Positions 16,729 through 25,281 of a stretch of DNA of 64,000 nucleotides are shown here, one piece after another. The stretch is from Rhizobium sp. P40RR-XXII (GTDB lineage: Bacteria; Pseudomonadota; Alphaproteobacteria; Rhizobiales; Rhizobiaceae): the NCBI RefSeq assembly GCF_012641405.1, contig NZ_JABAII010000006.1, positions 310,001 through 374,000 of the forward strand. Reading direction: 5' to 3'. The translations under genes and the position numbers were made by a program. Position 1 is the first letter of the stretch, and each line of letters starts with the position of its first letter. The notes under the pieces were generated by a model. That model did not search any database. It worked only from the letters and a program-made list of their open reading frames with translations, and was not told the DNA's origin.

Positions 16729-17481
16729 ATGGTTGGCATTCCCATCACTGCGTCGCCGCGTACCGCGGACCTGACGTCGCTGTCCGACGCCGACCTGGTC
16801 GTTCACGCCAGGAGGGGCAATGAGATGGCCATACGCACTCTGGTGCAGCGGCATAATCGCCGCCTGTTTCGCTCGGCCCGCGCCATCGTCCGCAACGATG
16901 CGGAGGCCGAGGACGTTGTGCAGGCGACTTATGTGCATGCCTTCATCCATCTCGCCTCGTTCCGCGGCGAGGCACAGCTTTCAACCTGGCTCACCCGGAT
17001 AGCGCTCAACGAGGCGCTCGGACGCGTTCGACGCCGCCAGCCAAGCGTCGGACTGGAGGAAGTCGACATGACGGCAGGATCAGGACGCGGCGAAGTTTTG
17101 CAATTTCCCACCTCGCTCTCGGGCGCCGACCCCGAAACCGAGTTTTCCCGCAGTGAGACCCGCCGTCTGCTCGAACGCGCGATCGATGGGCTACCCGATG
17201 AATTCCGCGCGATCTTCGTGCTGCGGGACGTGGAGGGGATGAGCACCGAGGAGGCCGCGTCGCATCTCGGCATCAAATCGGCAACCGCCAAGACACGGTT
17301 GCATCGCGCCCGCAAAATGATGCGGGTTACGATCGAAAAACAGTTGGCGGGAACATTTTCTTTGCTGTTTCCGTTCGATGGCGCGCGATGCGCCGCGATG
17401 GCCGACCGCGTCATCGCGCAATTGTCCAATTACAAAGAGTTGGGCAAGGTGCGCCCGCTGAACACCGAGCCAGAGATTTGA
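16729..17481 (+). CDS. ECF-type RNA polymerase sigma factor
   Basis: An extracytoplasmic-function sigma factor of 250 residues. Region 2 is visible in LVQRHNRRLFRSARAIVRND plus A-E-A-E-D-V-V-Q-A-T-Y-V-H-A-F, with the core-binding F-R-G-E-A-Q-L-S-T-W-L. Region 4 follows an extended linker: LPDEFRAIFVLRDVEGMSTE and then S-A-T-A-K-T-R-L-H-R-A-R. A tail of about 45 residues has a conserved-looking Cys (F-D-G-A-R-C-A-A-M). A GGAG precedes the ATG at 16729, so I prefer it to 16705. No anti-sigma factor is adjacent. It may direct its own operon (DUF4142, cupredoxin). Confidence 0.92.
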   Translation: MVGIPITASPRTADLTSLSDADLVVHARRGNEMAIRTLVQRHNRRLFRSARAIVRNDAEAEDVVQATYVHAFIHLASFRGEAQLSTWLTRIALNEALGRVRRRQPSVGLEEVDMTAGSGRGEVLQFPTSLSGADPETEFSRSETRRLLERAIDGLPDEFRAIFVLRDVEGMSTEEAASHLGIKSATAKTRLHRARKMMRVTIEKQLAGTFSLLFPFDGARCAAMADRVIAQLSNYKELGKVRPLNTEPEI

Positions 17482-17582
17482 CTTGAATGCTGGCAACGTC
17501 GAAGAATAGATCTTGCCGATTTATTTTAAATTCATCAGACGGCTGTCAAGTCAGACCGCTTCGAAACAAGGGGCATTAACGA

Positions 17583-17858
17583 ATGCAGCCACGGCAGGAT
17601 GTTGTTCGAGAACGCATGACGATCCTGGGCGACGTCAACTCGACTTCATTCGTCCCATGGATTCAGCGCCACGCCAATAAGCTCGGACTTTCCCAAACAA
17701 TCTTCCATTCAGGCGCTGACAGGATCGAGCTCGAGGTCGCCGGCCCCGTGGAATTGATCGACATGCTGGAAATGGGCTGCTCGCTCGGTCCGATCGATGT
17801 CTGGGTGGAGGAGATCCAGCGCAGGGTCATTGGATGGTCAACAAAGACCGAATCTTAG
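17583..17858 (+). CDS. Acylphosphatase-like protein lacking catalytic residues
   Basis: The 91-residue protein has the size and pattern of an acylphosphatase: an N-terminal strand (RMTILGDVNSTSFVPWI), the helix Q-R-H-A-N-K-L-G-L-S, then I-E-L-E-V-A-G-P and a second helix before I-D-V-W-V-E-E-I. In active enzymes the first loop reads G-V-x-F-R, the Arg binding phosphate, and an Asn follows in the next strand. Here the loop is N-S-T-S-F-V, with Val for Arg, and the Asn position appears to be His or Ser. It is therefore probably not an acylphosphatase enzyme, and may bind a ligand instead. AAGGGG lies upstream of the start. Confidence 0.65.
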   Translation: MQPRQDVVRERMTILGDVNSTSFVPWIQRHANKLGLSQTIFHSGADRIELEVAGPVELIDMLEMGCSLGPIDVWVEEIQRRVIGWSTKTES

Positions 17859-17963
17859 GAATTCCTGATCTACTGCCTTTTATTTAATCAATGTTGCCAA
17901 TGCGAATTGTTTATGCAAACCTTTAACGGCTGAGGGGATGCAGGGATCGGCGCCCGCCTATGG

Positions 17964-17986
17964 CCAGTGGTGTTAAGCCATTGGTG
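17964..17986 (+). repeat. Short direct repeat before the Rieske/purine operon
   Basis: CCAGTGGTG (17964-17972) and CCATTGGTG (17978-17986) are 14 bases apart, just upstream of the first gene of the operon (18007). The AT-rich 90 bases before them may hold the promoter. It could be an operator; the evidence is weak. Confidence 0.25.
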
Positions 17987-18006
17987 AAATTGAGAGAGTT
18001 AAGCCT

Positions 18007-18651
18007 ATGCCATTTGATGGGGCCGGGTCTTGGGCGCCAGTCGCCCTTTCCTCCGATCTACCACCAGGAACCGTCATACCGGCCTGGACGTCGGCCGGCT
18101 CAATTGCCCTGTGGCGCAGCCAGTCGGGCCGCGCAACGGCATCCTCAGACCGCTGTCCGCATCGCGGCATGCGATTGTCGCATGGTTTCGTCCGCGGCGA
18201 GGCACTGTCGTGCATCTATCATGGATGGAGCTATTCCCCATCGGGCGGATGTATCCGTATTCCGGCCCATCCCGATCTCGTCCCTCCGGAAACCATCCGT
18301 GTCGCTGTCCAGCAGGTCGAAGAATCGGGCGGCATTTTATGGGTCGCCGTCGAACAACCGGCGAAGCAGCCTCCGCAACTCGACGCGCTTGTACCGTTAC
18401 GCTCGTTAACCGTGGAAGCGGACGTTACGGCGATCGAGGACGCGGCAGGAGCAGAGGTCGATGCGAACGGGCTGATACGCCCGCCTGAATTCCCGTGGAT
18501 CGGGCTGCTGCTGGCGCCCCAGGAAAGGCATACGCTCGTTCATCTCCTGATCGAACCGGACCGCAGCCCGGCAGAGCGCCTGACGGCTTCGCGCTTCGCC
18601 GAATCCCTTCGCCGCCGGGCGGAAGAGCGCCAAAGGGAGAGTGCGGAATGA
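18007..18651 (+). CDS. Free-standing Rieske [2Fe-2S] protein
   Basis: The 214-residue protein carries a complete Rieske cluster site: C50-P-H52-R-G-M and, 16 residues on, C69-I-Y-H72-G-W, which bind one [2Fe-2S]. The first 120 residues match the Rieske domain of aromatic-ring-hydroxylating oxygenase alpha subunits. The rest (from about residue 140) looks like the beginning of such a subunit's catalytic domain but has no mononuclear-iron motif, so it cannot oxygenate alone. Its stop overlaps the next start (ATGA); that gene encodes an oxygenase domain with no Rieske site. I infer that this protein passes electrons to it. No reductase gene is in the window. Confidence 0.9.
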   Translation: MPFDGAGSWAPVALSSDLPPGTVIPAWTSAGSIALWRSQSGRATASSDRCPHRGMRLSHGFVRGEALSCIYHGWSYSPSGGCIRIPAHPDLVPPETIRVAVQQVEESGGILWVAVEQPAKQPPQLDALVPLRSLTVEADVTAIEDAAGAEVDANGLIRPPEFPWIGLLLAPQERHTLVHLLIEPDRSPAERLTASRFAESLRRRAEERQRESAE

Positions 18652-19493
18652 AAGACGGCGCGATGATCGACGAATGGTATCCGGTCGGCCTCTTCAGCCA
18701 GCTCAGCGAAAAAGCGAGCAAGACCTATCTGATGGGCGAGGCGATCGCGGTTGCCCGCGATCACGACGGGAATGCGTGGGTGGTGACAGACAATGGACGG
18801 AGCCTTCCGGTCCGCGTCCGATATGGCCATGTCTGGTCTTCCCTCGGAAAGCCGAACAAGGAGCTTTTTGCCATTCCCGAAGCTGATCAGCCAGGCCGCC
18901 GCTTCGTCGATGTCGGCGTGGTGCGCGTGCGCTGCTCGCCGCTTCGTGCCGTCGAGAACTTTCTCGACATCGCGCATTTTCCCTTCGTTCACACCGACAT
19001 CCTCGGTGCGGAGCCGCATACGGAGGTCGAAAACTACAAGGTCGAAATCCGCGAGGGTGTGGATGAAGTCTGGGCGACACAGGTGAAGTTCTACCAGCCG
19101 CAGGCTGCAAAATCGGCATCCGGCGGCATTACGACCGAATATATGTACCGCGTGCCGGCGCCGACCTGTTCGGTGCTCTACAAGACGTGCCCTCCGCGAC
19201 CAGGCGAATGGGACGTCATTACCCTATTCGTGCAGCCTCTTGCCGAGGACGTGTGCGATGTATGGCCGTGGATGGCGCTCTTCGACGATGATACGCCAAT
19301 GACCGATCTCATCCACTTTCAACAGATGATCTTTCTGCAGGATCGCTCGATCCTCGAAAACCAAATACCCACGCTTCTTCCGCTTGATCCGGGCATGGAA
19401 ATTCCGACAAGGGCCGACCTCACCTCGGTCGCCTACCGGCGATGGCTCAAGCGCCATAACTATACCTATGGTGCACAGTTGGTCGCACAATGA
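18648..19493 (+). CDS. NdmC-like oxygenase catalytic subunit without Rieske cluster
   Basis: A 281-residue non-heme iron oxygenase of the Rieske-oxygenase superfamily. It has the iron motif E103-N-F-L-D107-I-A-H110-F-P-F-V-H115 (His110, His115; third ligand probably Asp232). The N-terminus keeps the outer part of a Rieske fold (WYPVGLFSQ, then Y-G-H-V-W-S-S-L-G) but the piece holding the Cys/His ligands is missing. The same architecture is known in NdmC, the N7-demethylase subunit of NdmCDE for 7-methylxanthine, and several stretches (HFPFVHTDILGAEP, LYKTCPP) look close to it from memory. Start at 18648 is set by the ATGA overlap. Predicted reaction: O2-dependent N-demethylation or hydroxylation of a purine. 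Confidence 0.85.
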   Translation: MKDGAMIDEWYPVGLFSQLSEKASKTYLMGEAIAVARDHDGNAWVVTDNGRSLPVRVRYGHVWSSLGKPNKELFAIPEADQPGRRFVDVGVVRVRCSPLRAVENFLDIAHFPFVHTDILGAEPHTEVENYKVEIREGVDEVWATQVKFYQPQAAKSASGGITTEYMYRVPAPTCSVLYKTCPPRPGEWDVITLFVQPLAEDVCDVWPWMALFDDDTPMTDLIHFQQMIFLQDRSILENQIPTLLPLDPGMEIPTRADLTSVAYRRWLKRHNYTYGAQLVAQ

Positions 19494-20146
19494 AACTCTA
19501 CGATTATGTTCTATCGCCGAGCTGCTACAAGGTACGGCTGATGGCCGCCATCCAGGGCATCAAGCTCGAAATCCGGCCGGTCGACTTCCATCCTGGCGGG
19601 GAGCATCGCGGGCCTGAGCTTCTGGCGCTCAATCCGGCAGGGTCCATCCCGATCCTCGAGGATGGCGATCTTGTGCTCACCGAGTCCTCGGCAATGCTTG
19701 CTTATCTCGCTGGCAATGGCGCGCCGGAATGGCTGGGACAGGGTTCGCCGCAGGAGACGGCGCGCGTGCAGCAATGGCTGTCCTTCTCGCATCGCCTGAC
19801 GGCCAGCCTTGGCGGCGCGCGGCTCCACGAAATGTTGCTGCGGCCGGGAGATATCAAGGCATTGCAGGCTCAGGGGATTGCGGCACTGCGCGAGCTCGAA
19901 GCAGGTCTCTTCGAACAGGGCGAACGCGACATGCGGTTCCTTGCGGCAAGCCGGCCGACGATCGCGGATATCGCCTGCTTTCCGTATGTGGCGCTTGCGC
20001 CCGATGGCGGCATCTCGCTCGATCCCTATCCGTTGATCCGGCTTTGGATACGCGCCGTGCGCAGCCTGCCCGGTTTCATCGAAATGCCCGGCGTTCACCG
20101 CCTGCACGAGCTAAAACCCGATCCGCATCCGGTAGGGGAGAAATGA
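19490..20146 (+). CDS. Glutathione-S-transferase-like protein (NdmE-like)
   Basis: A GST-fold protein of 218 residues. The N-terminal thioredoxin-like domain (1-80) has S-P-S-C-Y-K-V-R at the active-site helix, the cis-Pro segment N-P-A-G-S-I-P-I-L and the glutathione-binding E-S-S-A-M-L-A-Y-L; the C-terminal domain is helical, with the P-T-I-A-D-I-A motif. Enzymatic GST activity is possible. In the NdmCDE complex a GST-like protein, NdmE, is a structural partner of the Rieske-less oxygenase, and this gene has the same position beside such an oxygenase (ATGA overlap). I therefore favour a structural role. A use in handling formaldehyde with glutathione is an alternative. Confidence 0.88.
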   Translation: MKLYDYVLSPSCYKVRLMAAIQGIKLEIRPVDFHPGGEHRGPELLALNPAGSIPILEDGDLVLTESSAMLAYLAGNGAPEWLGQGSPQETARVQQWLSFSHRLTASLGGARLHEMLLRPGDIKALQAQGIAALRELEAGLFEQGERDMRFLAASRPTIADIACFPYVALAPDGGISLDPYPLIRLWIRAVRSLPGFIEMPGVHRLHELKPDPHPVGEK

Positions 20147-20150
20147 TGGA

Positions 20151-21530
20151 ATGACCGGCTATCTCCTGAAGAATTGTGCTGTTGTTATCGTCGATGAGGG
20201 CAAAGGACCGAGCGTGCGTCGGAACGTCGACCTGCTCACCAAAGGCCCGGCGATCCAGGCGATCGGGGAGAACCTGTGGCTGAACGCGTTGCCCGAAGGT
20301 ACCGTTGTCCAGGACGCTTCGGGCTGGTTCGTCTATCCGGGGCTCGTCAACACCCATCACCACTTCTTTCAGTGCTTCGTGCGCAATCGCGCCGACCTCG
20401 ACTGGACGAAGCTCTCCGTCATCGAATGGCTCGATCGGATCTATCCGATCTTCTCGCGACTGACGGAAGACTGCTTCTATCATTCTTCGGTCACTGCCAT
20501 GGCCGAGATGATCAAGCATGGCTGCACGACCGCATTCGACCATCAATATTGCTTTCCCCGTCATGCGGGAAAGCGCCTGATCGACCGTCAGTTCGAGGCG
20601 GCCGACCTTCTCGGCATGCGCTTTCACGCGGGGCGCGGCGGCAATACCCTGCCGAAATCCGAAGGATCGACAATCCCGGATGCCATGCTCGAAACCACGG
20701 ATGAATTCATCGCCGATTGCGCGCGGCTGATCGACAACTATCACGATGCCGGCCCCTTCAGCATGCGCCAGGTGGTGGTCGCACCCTGTCAGCCGGTCAA
20801 TTGCTATCGCGAAACCTTCGTCGAGTCCGTCGCGCTGGCGCGCGATCGTGGCGTGCAGCTGCACACACATGTCGGCGAAGGTGAAAGCCCCGTCATCGAC
20901 GCACGGCATGGCATGCGCACGGTCGACTATTGCGCCGAATTGGGTTTTGCGGGCCCCGACACCTTCTATGCCCATTGCTGGGAACTGACGCACGACGAGT
21001 TGCGCAAAATGGCCGCGAGCGGCACGGGCGTCTCCCATTGCCCCGAGCCGGTCTACCTGGTCGGCGCCGAAGTGACCGACATTCCGGCGATGCAGGCCTT
21101 CGGCTTGCGTATCGGCCTTGGTTGCGACGGAGCCGCATCGAACGACAACTCGAACCTCATGCATTGCATCCATTCGGCCTACATGCTGCAGTGCCTGAGG
21201 GCCTCCACGCGTGCGCATGCCGTCCCTACCCCTCTCGACTTTCTGCAATACGCGACAAGCGGCGGCGCGAGCCTGCTGGGACGCACGGATATCGGCCGTC
21301 TCGCGCCGGGCATGGCGGCCGACCTTTTCGCAATCGATACGCGACGAATGGACTATGTCGGGACACGGCATGACCCGCTGAGCCTGATTGCCAAGGTCGG
21401 GATCGGCATGCCGACCGATCTGACCATGATCAACGGACGTATCGTCTGGCAAGGCGGCGAATTCACCGGACTGGATGAGGCCGCGCTGTTTGCCGCGGCC
21501 GAGGCGACACTTGCAACAGTAGAATTCTGA
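20151..21530 (+). CDS. Amidohydrolase, 8-oxoguanine deaminase type
   Basis: A 459-residue metal-dependent deaminase of the amidohydrolase superfamily, closest by eye to 8-oxoguanine deaminases and hydroxyatrazine-type hydrolases. The metal and catalytic motifs are present: H69-H-H71 (PGLVNTHHHFFQ), H-T-H240-V-G-E243 and Y-A-H-C-W-E in the middle, and G-C-D-G-A-A-S-N-D-N near residue 325. The predicted reaction is hydrolytic removal of the 2-amino group from an oxidised or methylated guanine, giving urate or a methylated urate/xanthine. It starts 4 bases after the GST gene. The neighbouring oxygenase and importer point to a purine substrate. Confidence 0.88.
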   Translation: MTGYLLKNCAVVIVDEGKGPSVRRNVDLLTKGPAIQAIGENLWLNALPEGTVVQDASGWFVYPGLVNTHHHFFQCFVRNRADLDWTKLSVIEWLDRIYPIFSRLTEDCFYHSSVTAMAEMIKHGCTTAFDHQYCFPRHAGKRLIDRQFEAADLLGMRFHAGRGGNTLPKSEGSTIPDAMLETTDEFIADCARLIDNYHDAGPFSMRQVVVAPCQPVNCYRETFVESVALARDRGVQLHTHVGEGESPVIDARHGMRTVDYCAELGFAGPDTFYAHCWELTHDELRKMAASGTGVSHCPEPVYLVGAEVTDIPAMQAFGLRIGLGCDGAASNDNSNLMHCIHSAYMLQCLRASTRAHAVPTPLDFLQYATSGGASLLGRTDIGRLAPGMAADLFAIDTRRMDYVGTRHDPLSLIAKVGIGMPTDLTMINGRIVWQGGEFTGLDEAALFAAAEATLATVEF

Positions 21531-21552
21531 AAAACCACAAAGGGGAACTGGG

Positions 21553-22653
21553 ATGCAGAACAATCTGACCCGCAGAACATTGATGAAGAGCGCGGCTGTC
21601 GCAGGCCTCGCAACGGCCTTTACCGGCCGCTCTGCCTTTGCCGCCGACGAACCGCTCGGCATCACGCTCGTCGTACCCTCGCCGATTGGCGATGTCGGCT
21701 GGGGGCATGCTCTGGCCGCCGGTCTTGATCCGATCAAGGCCGCCTATGGCGACAAGGTCAAGGTGACCGTGATCGAAAACATTGCCGAAGGCCCGGATGC
21801 CGACCGTATCATGAACAAGACGGTCGCCGACGGAAACCACTTCCTGATCGCCGGCTCGTTCGGATATCAGAACGGGGCGCTTCAGATCGCCCGCCGCAAC
21901 CCCAAGGTAACCGTCCTGCATGCCTCCGGCTTCCAGGTCGCGCCGAATTTCTCGCCCTTTGCCGCCAAGTATTTTCAAGGGACATACCTGCTGGGTATGG
22001 CGGCGGCCTCGGTCTCCAAGACGGGCAAGCTCGGTTCGGTCTCTGCCTTCGCCATTCCTGAATTGATCACGTCCATCAATGCCTTCACGCTCGGAGCCCA
22101 GGCCGTCAAACCCGACATCGAGGTATCGGTTGTTTGGGTCAATTCCTGGTTCGATCCGGCCAAGGAGCAGGAGGCAGCCAAGGCTTTGATCTCGCAGGGC
22201 TGCGACGTGATCTTCTCGAATGCACAGGACACGCCCTCGGTCATCTCCGCCTGCGAGGCAGCCGGCGTTTACGCCTTCAACCTGAATTCCTCGATGAAGA
22301 AATATGCGCCGAAGACCTATCTCGGCTGCATTTCCACGGACTGGTCGCCCTTCTTCAAGGCATCGGTCGACGCGCATCTTACCGGCACTTTCAAGGGCAC
22401 CAACGCGTTCCTCGGCGTCGCGGACAAGGTCGTCGAGGTCGTCGACTGGAGCCCGGCGATCCCGGCAGAAACCATGGCGAAGATCAGGCAAGTCGAAGCG
22501 AAGATCGGAAGCGGCGGCTTTTCGCCCTTCACCGGCCCGATCGTCAAGGCCGACGGCAGCGAAGGAGCGGCTTCGGGCGCGACATTGACGGACGCCCAGA
22601 TCGTCGCGATGGACTGGCATGTCAAAGGTGTGAAGACGCCTTTGCCGAAGTAA
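21553..22653 (+). CDS. BMP-family ABC transporter substrate-binding protein
   Basis: A periplasmic binding protein of the basic membrane protein/PnrA family, which binds purine nucleosides or related compounds. The export signal has a twin-arginine look (R-R-T-L-M-K, then a hydrophobic run to S-A-F-A). The mature part opens with GITLVVPSPIGDVGWGHA, matching the family's ligand-binding first loop, and contains the later V-I-S-A-C-E-A-A-G-V-Y segment. It is 366 residues, the normal size. A good ribosome-binding site (AGGGGAAC) precedes it. With the three genes that follow it makes a complete importer, placed to supply the deaminase and oxygenase. Confidence 0.92.
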   Translation: MQNNLTRRTLMKSAAVAGLATAFTGRSAFAADEPLGITLVVPSPIGDVGWGHALAAGLDPIKAAYGDKVKVTVIENIAEGPDADRIMNKTVADGNHFLIAGSFGYQNGALQIARRNPKVTVLHASGFQVAPNFSPFAAKYFQGTYLLGMAAASVSKTGKLGSVSAFAIPELITSINAFTLGAQAVKPDIEVSVVWVNSWFDPAKEQEAAKALISQGCDVIFSNAQDTPSVISACEAAGVYAFNLNSSMKKYAPKTYLGCISTDWSPFFKASVDAHLTGTFKGTNAFLGVADKVVEVVDWSPAIPAETMAKIRQVEAKIGSGGFSPFTGPIVKADGSEGAASGATLTDAQIVAMDWHVKGVKTPLPK

Positions 22654-22660
22654 GTCCGTC

Positions 22661-24184
22661 GTGACCATTCCGCTGCTGTCGCTGCGCGGCATCTCCAAAA
22701 GCTACGGCCAGGTCCATGCCAACCAGCATATCGATCTGGACGTAGCCCCCGGGTCGATCCACGCCATCCTCGGGGAAAACGGCGCCGGCAAATCGACCCT
22801 GATGAAGCTGATCTACGGCGTCGAACAACCGGAGGCCGGGACGGTTGCCTGGCATGGACAGCCCCTCAGCCTTGCCTCCCCCGCGGCGGCGAGGCGTGCG
22901 GGCATCGGGATGGTCTTTCAACACTTCTCGCTGTTCGAGAACCTGACGGTGGTCGAAAACATCCGCCTGATCGTATCAGGCCGAAGGGCGGAACTTGCGC
23001 AGCGCATCCGCAAGTTAGGTGACAAATTCGGACTTGAGGTCGACCCGCTGGCCCATGTGCACGAACTGTCGGTCGGCGAACGGCAGCGGGTGGAGATCAT
23101 CCGATGCCTGATGACCGATCCGAAACTGCTGATCCTCGACGAGCCGACATCCGTCCTGCCGCCGCAAGCGGTCGAGAAGCTGTTCGATACACTGCGCCGG
23201 CTGCGCGACGGCGGCGTGTCGATCCTCTTCATCTCGCACAAGCTGGAAGAGATCCAGTCATTGTGCGACCGGGCCACCATCCTGCGCGGCGGACGCGTGA
23301 CCGGACATGTGGATCCGCGCGAGCATGACGCCCATGATCTTGCCCGCATGATGATCGGCCGCGACATGCCCGAGCCGATACCCGCATTGCCGTTGGCCGA
23401 GGGCGAAAAGCGCCTGGAGATCATTGGCCTAGATTACCGGCCGGATGATCCTTTCGCGGTACCGCTCTCGACAATCAGCCTGAGCGTGCGCAGCGGCGAG
23501 ATCCTGGGCATTGCCGGTATTTCCGGGAATGGGCAAAAGGAACTTGCCGCGCTGATTTCGGGGGAGACCATCCTTCCCCGCCACAAGCGCGATCTGATCT
23601 TCATGATGGGACGGGATGTCGGCAGCCTCGACGCCGCCAGCCGTCGAAAGCTCGGCTTTGCCTTTGTCCCGGAAGATCGGCTCGGGCATGGCGCGGTCCC
23701 CGAAATGTCGCTGACGCTCAATAGCCTGCTGACGGCTCATCCCTTGAAGCTCGCCAGATACGGCCTCCTCGACAGCGCCAAGACCACCGCCTTCGCGACG
23801 GCGTGCATCCGGGACTATGACGTGCGCACGCGCGGCCCGGAGGCGGAAGCAGGCTCGCTTTCAGGAGGAAACCTGCAGAAGTTCATCGTCGGACGCGAAA
23901 TCATGCTGGCACCGAAATTGCTCTTTCTCGCCCAACCGACCTGGGGCGTCGATGTCGGCGCCGCGTCTGCCATTCGTAAGCGGCTGATCGAGCTACGCAA
24001 TAAGGGCATGGCAATTCTCGTGATATCCGAAGAGCTCGAGGAATTGTTCGAGCTCAGCGACTTTATCCAGGTTCTGCATCACGGCACGCTGAGCCCGCCG
24101 CTCGTCACACGCGATACAAAACCCGAAGAGATCGGTCGATACATGATCGGCGCACAGCCCCGACGGGAGACGCTATCCGCATGA
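22661..24184 (+). CDS. ABC transporter ATPase with two ATP-binding domains (NupO type)
   Basis: The energising subunit of the purine/nucleoside importer, 507 residues with two tandem ABC domains. The first has a standard Walker A (GENGAGKST), signature (L-S-V-G-E-R-Q) and Walker B (LLILDEPTSVL). The second has a degenerate P-loop (GISGNGQKE) with signature L-S-G-G-N-L-Q-K and F-L-A-Q-P-T-W-G-V-D-V-G, features usual for this subfamily. It starts with GTG seven bases after the binding-protein stop and overlaps the following permease by four bases. Confidence 0.94.
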   Translation: MTIPLLSLRGISKSYGQVHANQHIDLDVAPGSIHAILGENGAGKSTLMKLIYGVEQPEAGTVAWHGQPLSLASPAAARRAGIGMVFQHFSLFENLTVVENIRLIVSGRRAELAQRIRKLGDKFGLEVDPLAHVHELSVGERQRVEIIRCLMTDPKLLILDEPTSVLPPQAVEKLFDTLRRLRDGGVSILFISHKLEEIQSLCDRATILRGGRVTGHVDPREHDAHDLARMMIGRDMPEPIPALPLAEGEKRLEIIGLDYRPDDPFAVPLSTISLSVRSGEILGIAGISGNGQKELAALISGETILPRHKRDLIFMMGRDVGSLDAASRRKLGFAFVPEDRLGHGAVPEMSLTLNSLLTAHPLKLARYGLLDSAKTTAFATACIRDYDVRTRGPEAEAGSLSGGNLQKFIVGREIMLAPKLLFLAQPTWGVDVGAASAIRKRLIELRNKGMAILVISEELEELFELSDFIQVLHHGTLSPPLVTRDTKPEEIGRYMIGAQPRRETLSA

Positions 24185-25281
24185 GCAATTCCTTTTTAGT
24201 CGCTCTGCCCACCTTGGTTCGCCGGGAACGAGCCTCGTTCACCGCGAAATTGCTCGCGCCGCCGATCGCGCTTGTCGTCACCATCGCTCTCAATCTGGGC
24301 CTTTACGTCGCCATGGGCCGGGATCCGGCGGCCGTGATCTACGCCATGCTGATCGAACCGTTCTTTTCGTGGGCATCGTTCTCCGAAGTGTTGCTGAAAA
24401 CCGGCCCGCTGCTTCTGATCGCACAGGGATTGGCAATCGGCTTTCGCGCCAAAGTCTTCAACATTGGCGCCGAGGGCCAATTCATTATCGGCGCAATCTT
24501 CGCCTCCGCCATACCCATCTGGATGCCGCAGGCGACGGGCCAATGGATCTGGCCGGCAATGCTACTGCTCGGTACCATCGGCGGCGCGCTATGGGCCTCC
24601 GTGACCGCGTTTTGGCGCGTCAGACTCAACGCCAACGAAATCCTCGTCTCGCTGATGCTGAGTTTCGTCGCCGCGCAATTGCTCAATTATCTGCTTCTCG
24701 GCCCCTGGAAAGATCCGAACGGCTTCAATTTTCCTCAGTCGGTGATGTTCCAGTACGACGCCATGGTGCCGATCCTGTTCGAGGGAACACGCGTCAATGT
24801 CTCGCTTATCCTCGTCGTTGCTCTATCGATCGCGGCATGGATCTTCATGCAGAAAAGCTTCGCCGGGTATAAATTGCAGGTTGGCGGACTGGCTCCCAAA
24901 GCGGCGAGCTATGCCGGTTTCAAGGAGAGCTGGGCGATTTGGCTCTCGCTCATCATCGGCGGTGCTGCGGCCGGCCTTGCCGGCGCTGCCGAAGTTGCCG
25001 GTCCGCTTGGCCAGCTGCAACGCTCCATCTCCACGGGGTATGGCTACGCGGCAATCATCGTTGCCTACCTTGGCGGCCTCAATCCGATCGGCATCGTTGT
25101 TTCCTCGATCGTCATGGCAGCGCTCTATATCGGCGGCGATAATGCCATGGTCTCCGCCAATCTGCCCATCGCTGCCGTCCGCGTATTCCAGGGCAGTCTG
25201 CTCCTCATCTATCTGATCGCGGTGGCTTTCGTGCGCTATCGCATCGTATGGCGTTCCATGTCCGCCCGGAGCGCATCATGA
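24181..25281 (+). CDS. ABC transporter permease (BMP-type importer, first)
   Basis: Inner-membrane permease of the BPD_transp_2/RbsC-like superfamily, 366 residues with eight to ten hydrophobic helices. Family features include F-N-I-G-A-E-G-Q-F-I-I-G in the centre, the L-N-A-N-E-I-L-V-S-L-M-L segment and a Gly/Ala-rich stretch (IIGGAAAGLAGAAEVAG) in the loop that contacts the ATPase. It starts in an ATGA overlap with the ATPase gene and is followed by the second permease with another overlap. It would form the membrane channel as a heterodimer with that protein. Confidence 0.92.
   Translation: MSNSFLVALPTLVRRERASFTAKLLAPPIALVVTIALNLGLYVAMGRDPAAVIYAMLIEPFFSWASFSEVLLKTGPLLLIAQGLAIGFRAKVFNIGAEGQFIIGAIFASAIPIWMPQATGQWIWPAMLLLGTIGGALWASVTAFWRVRLNANEILVSLMLSFVAAQLLNYLLLGPWKDPNGFNFPQSVMFQYDAMVPILFEGTRVNVSLILVVALSIAAWIFMQKSFAGYKLQVGGLAPKAASYAGFKESWAIWLSLIIGGAAAGLAGAAEVAGPLGQLQRSISTGYGYAAIIVAYLGGLNPIGIVVSSIVMAALYIGGDNAMVSANLPIAAVRVFQGSLLLIYLIAVAFVRYRIVWRSMSARSAS

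Noticed and set aside
20076..21737. A 553-residue minus-strand frame, and a second one at 21463-22698
   Set aside because: Both are antisense to well-supported deaminase and binding-protein genes; their translations have no domain.
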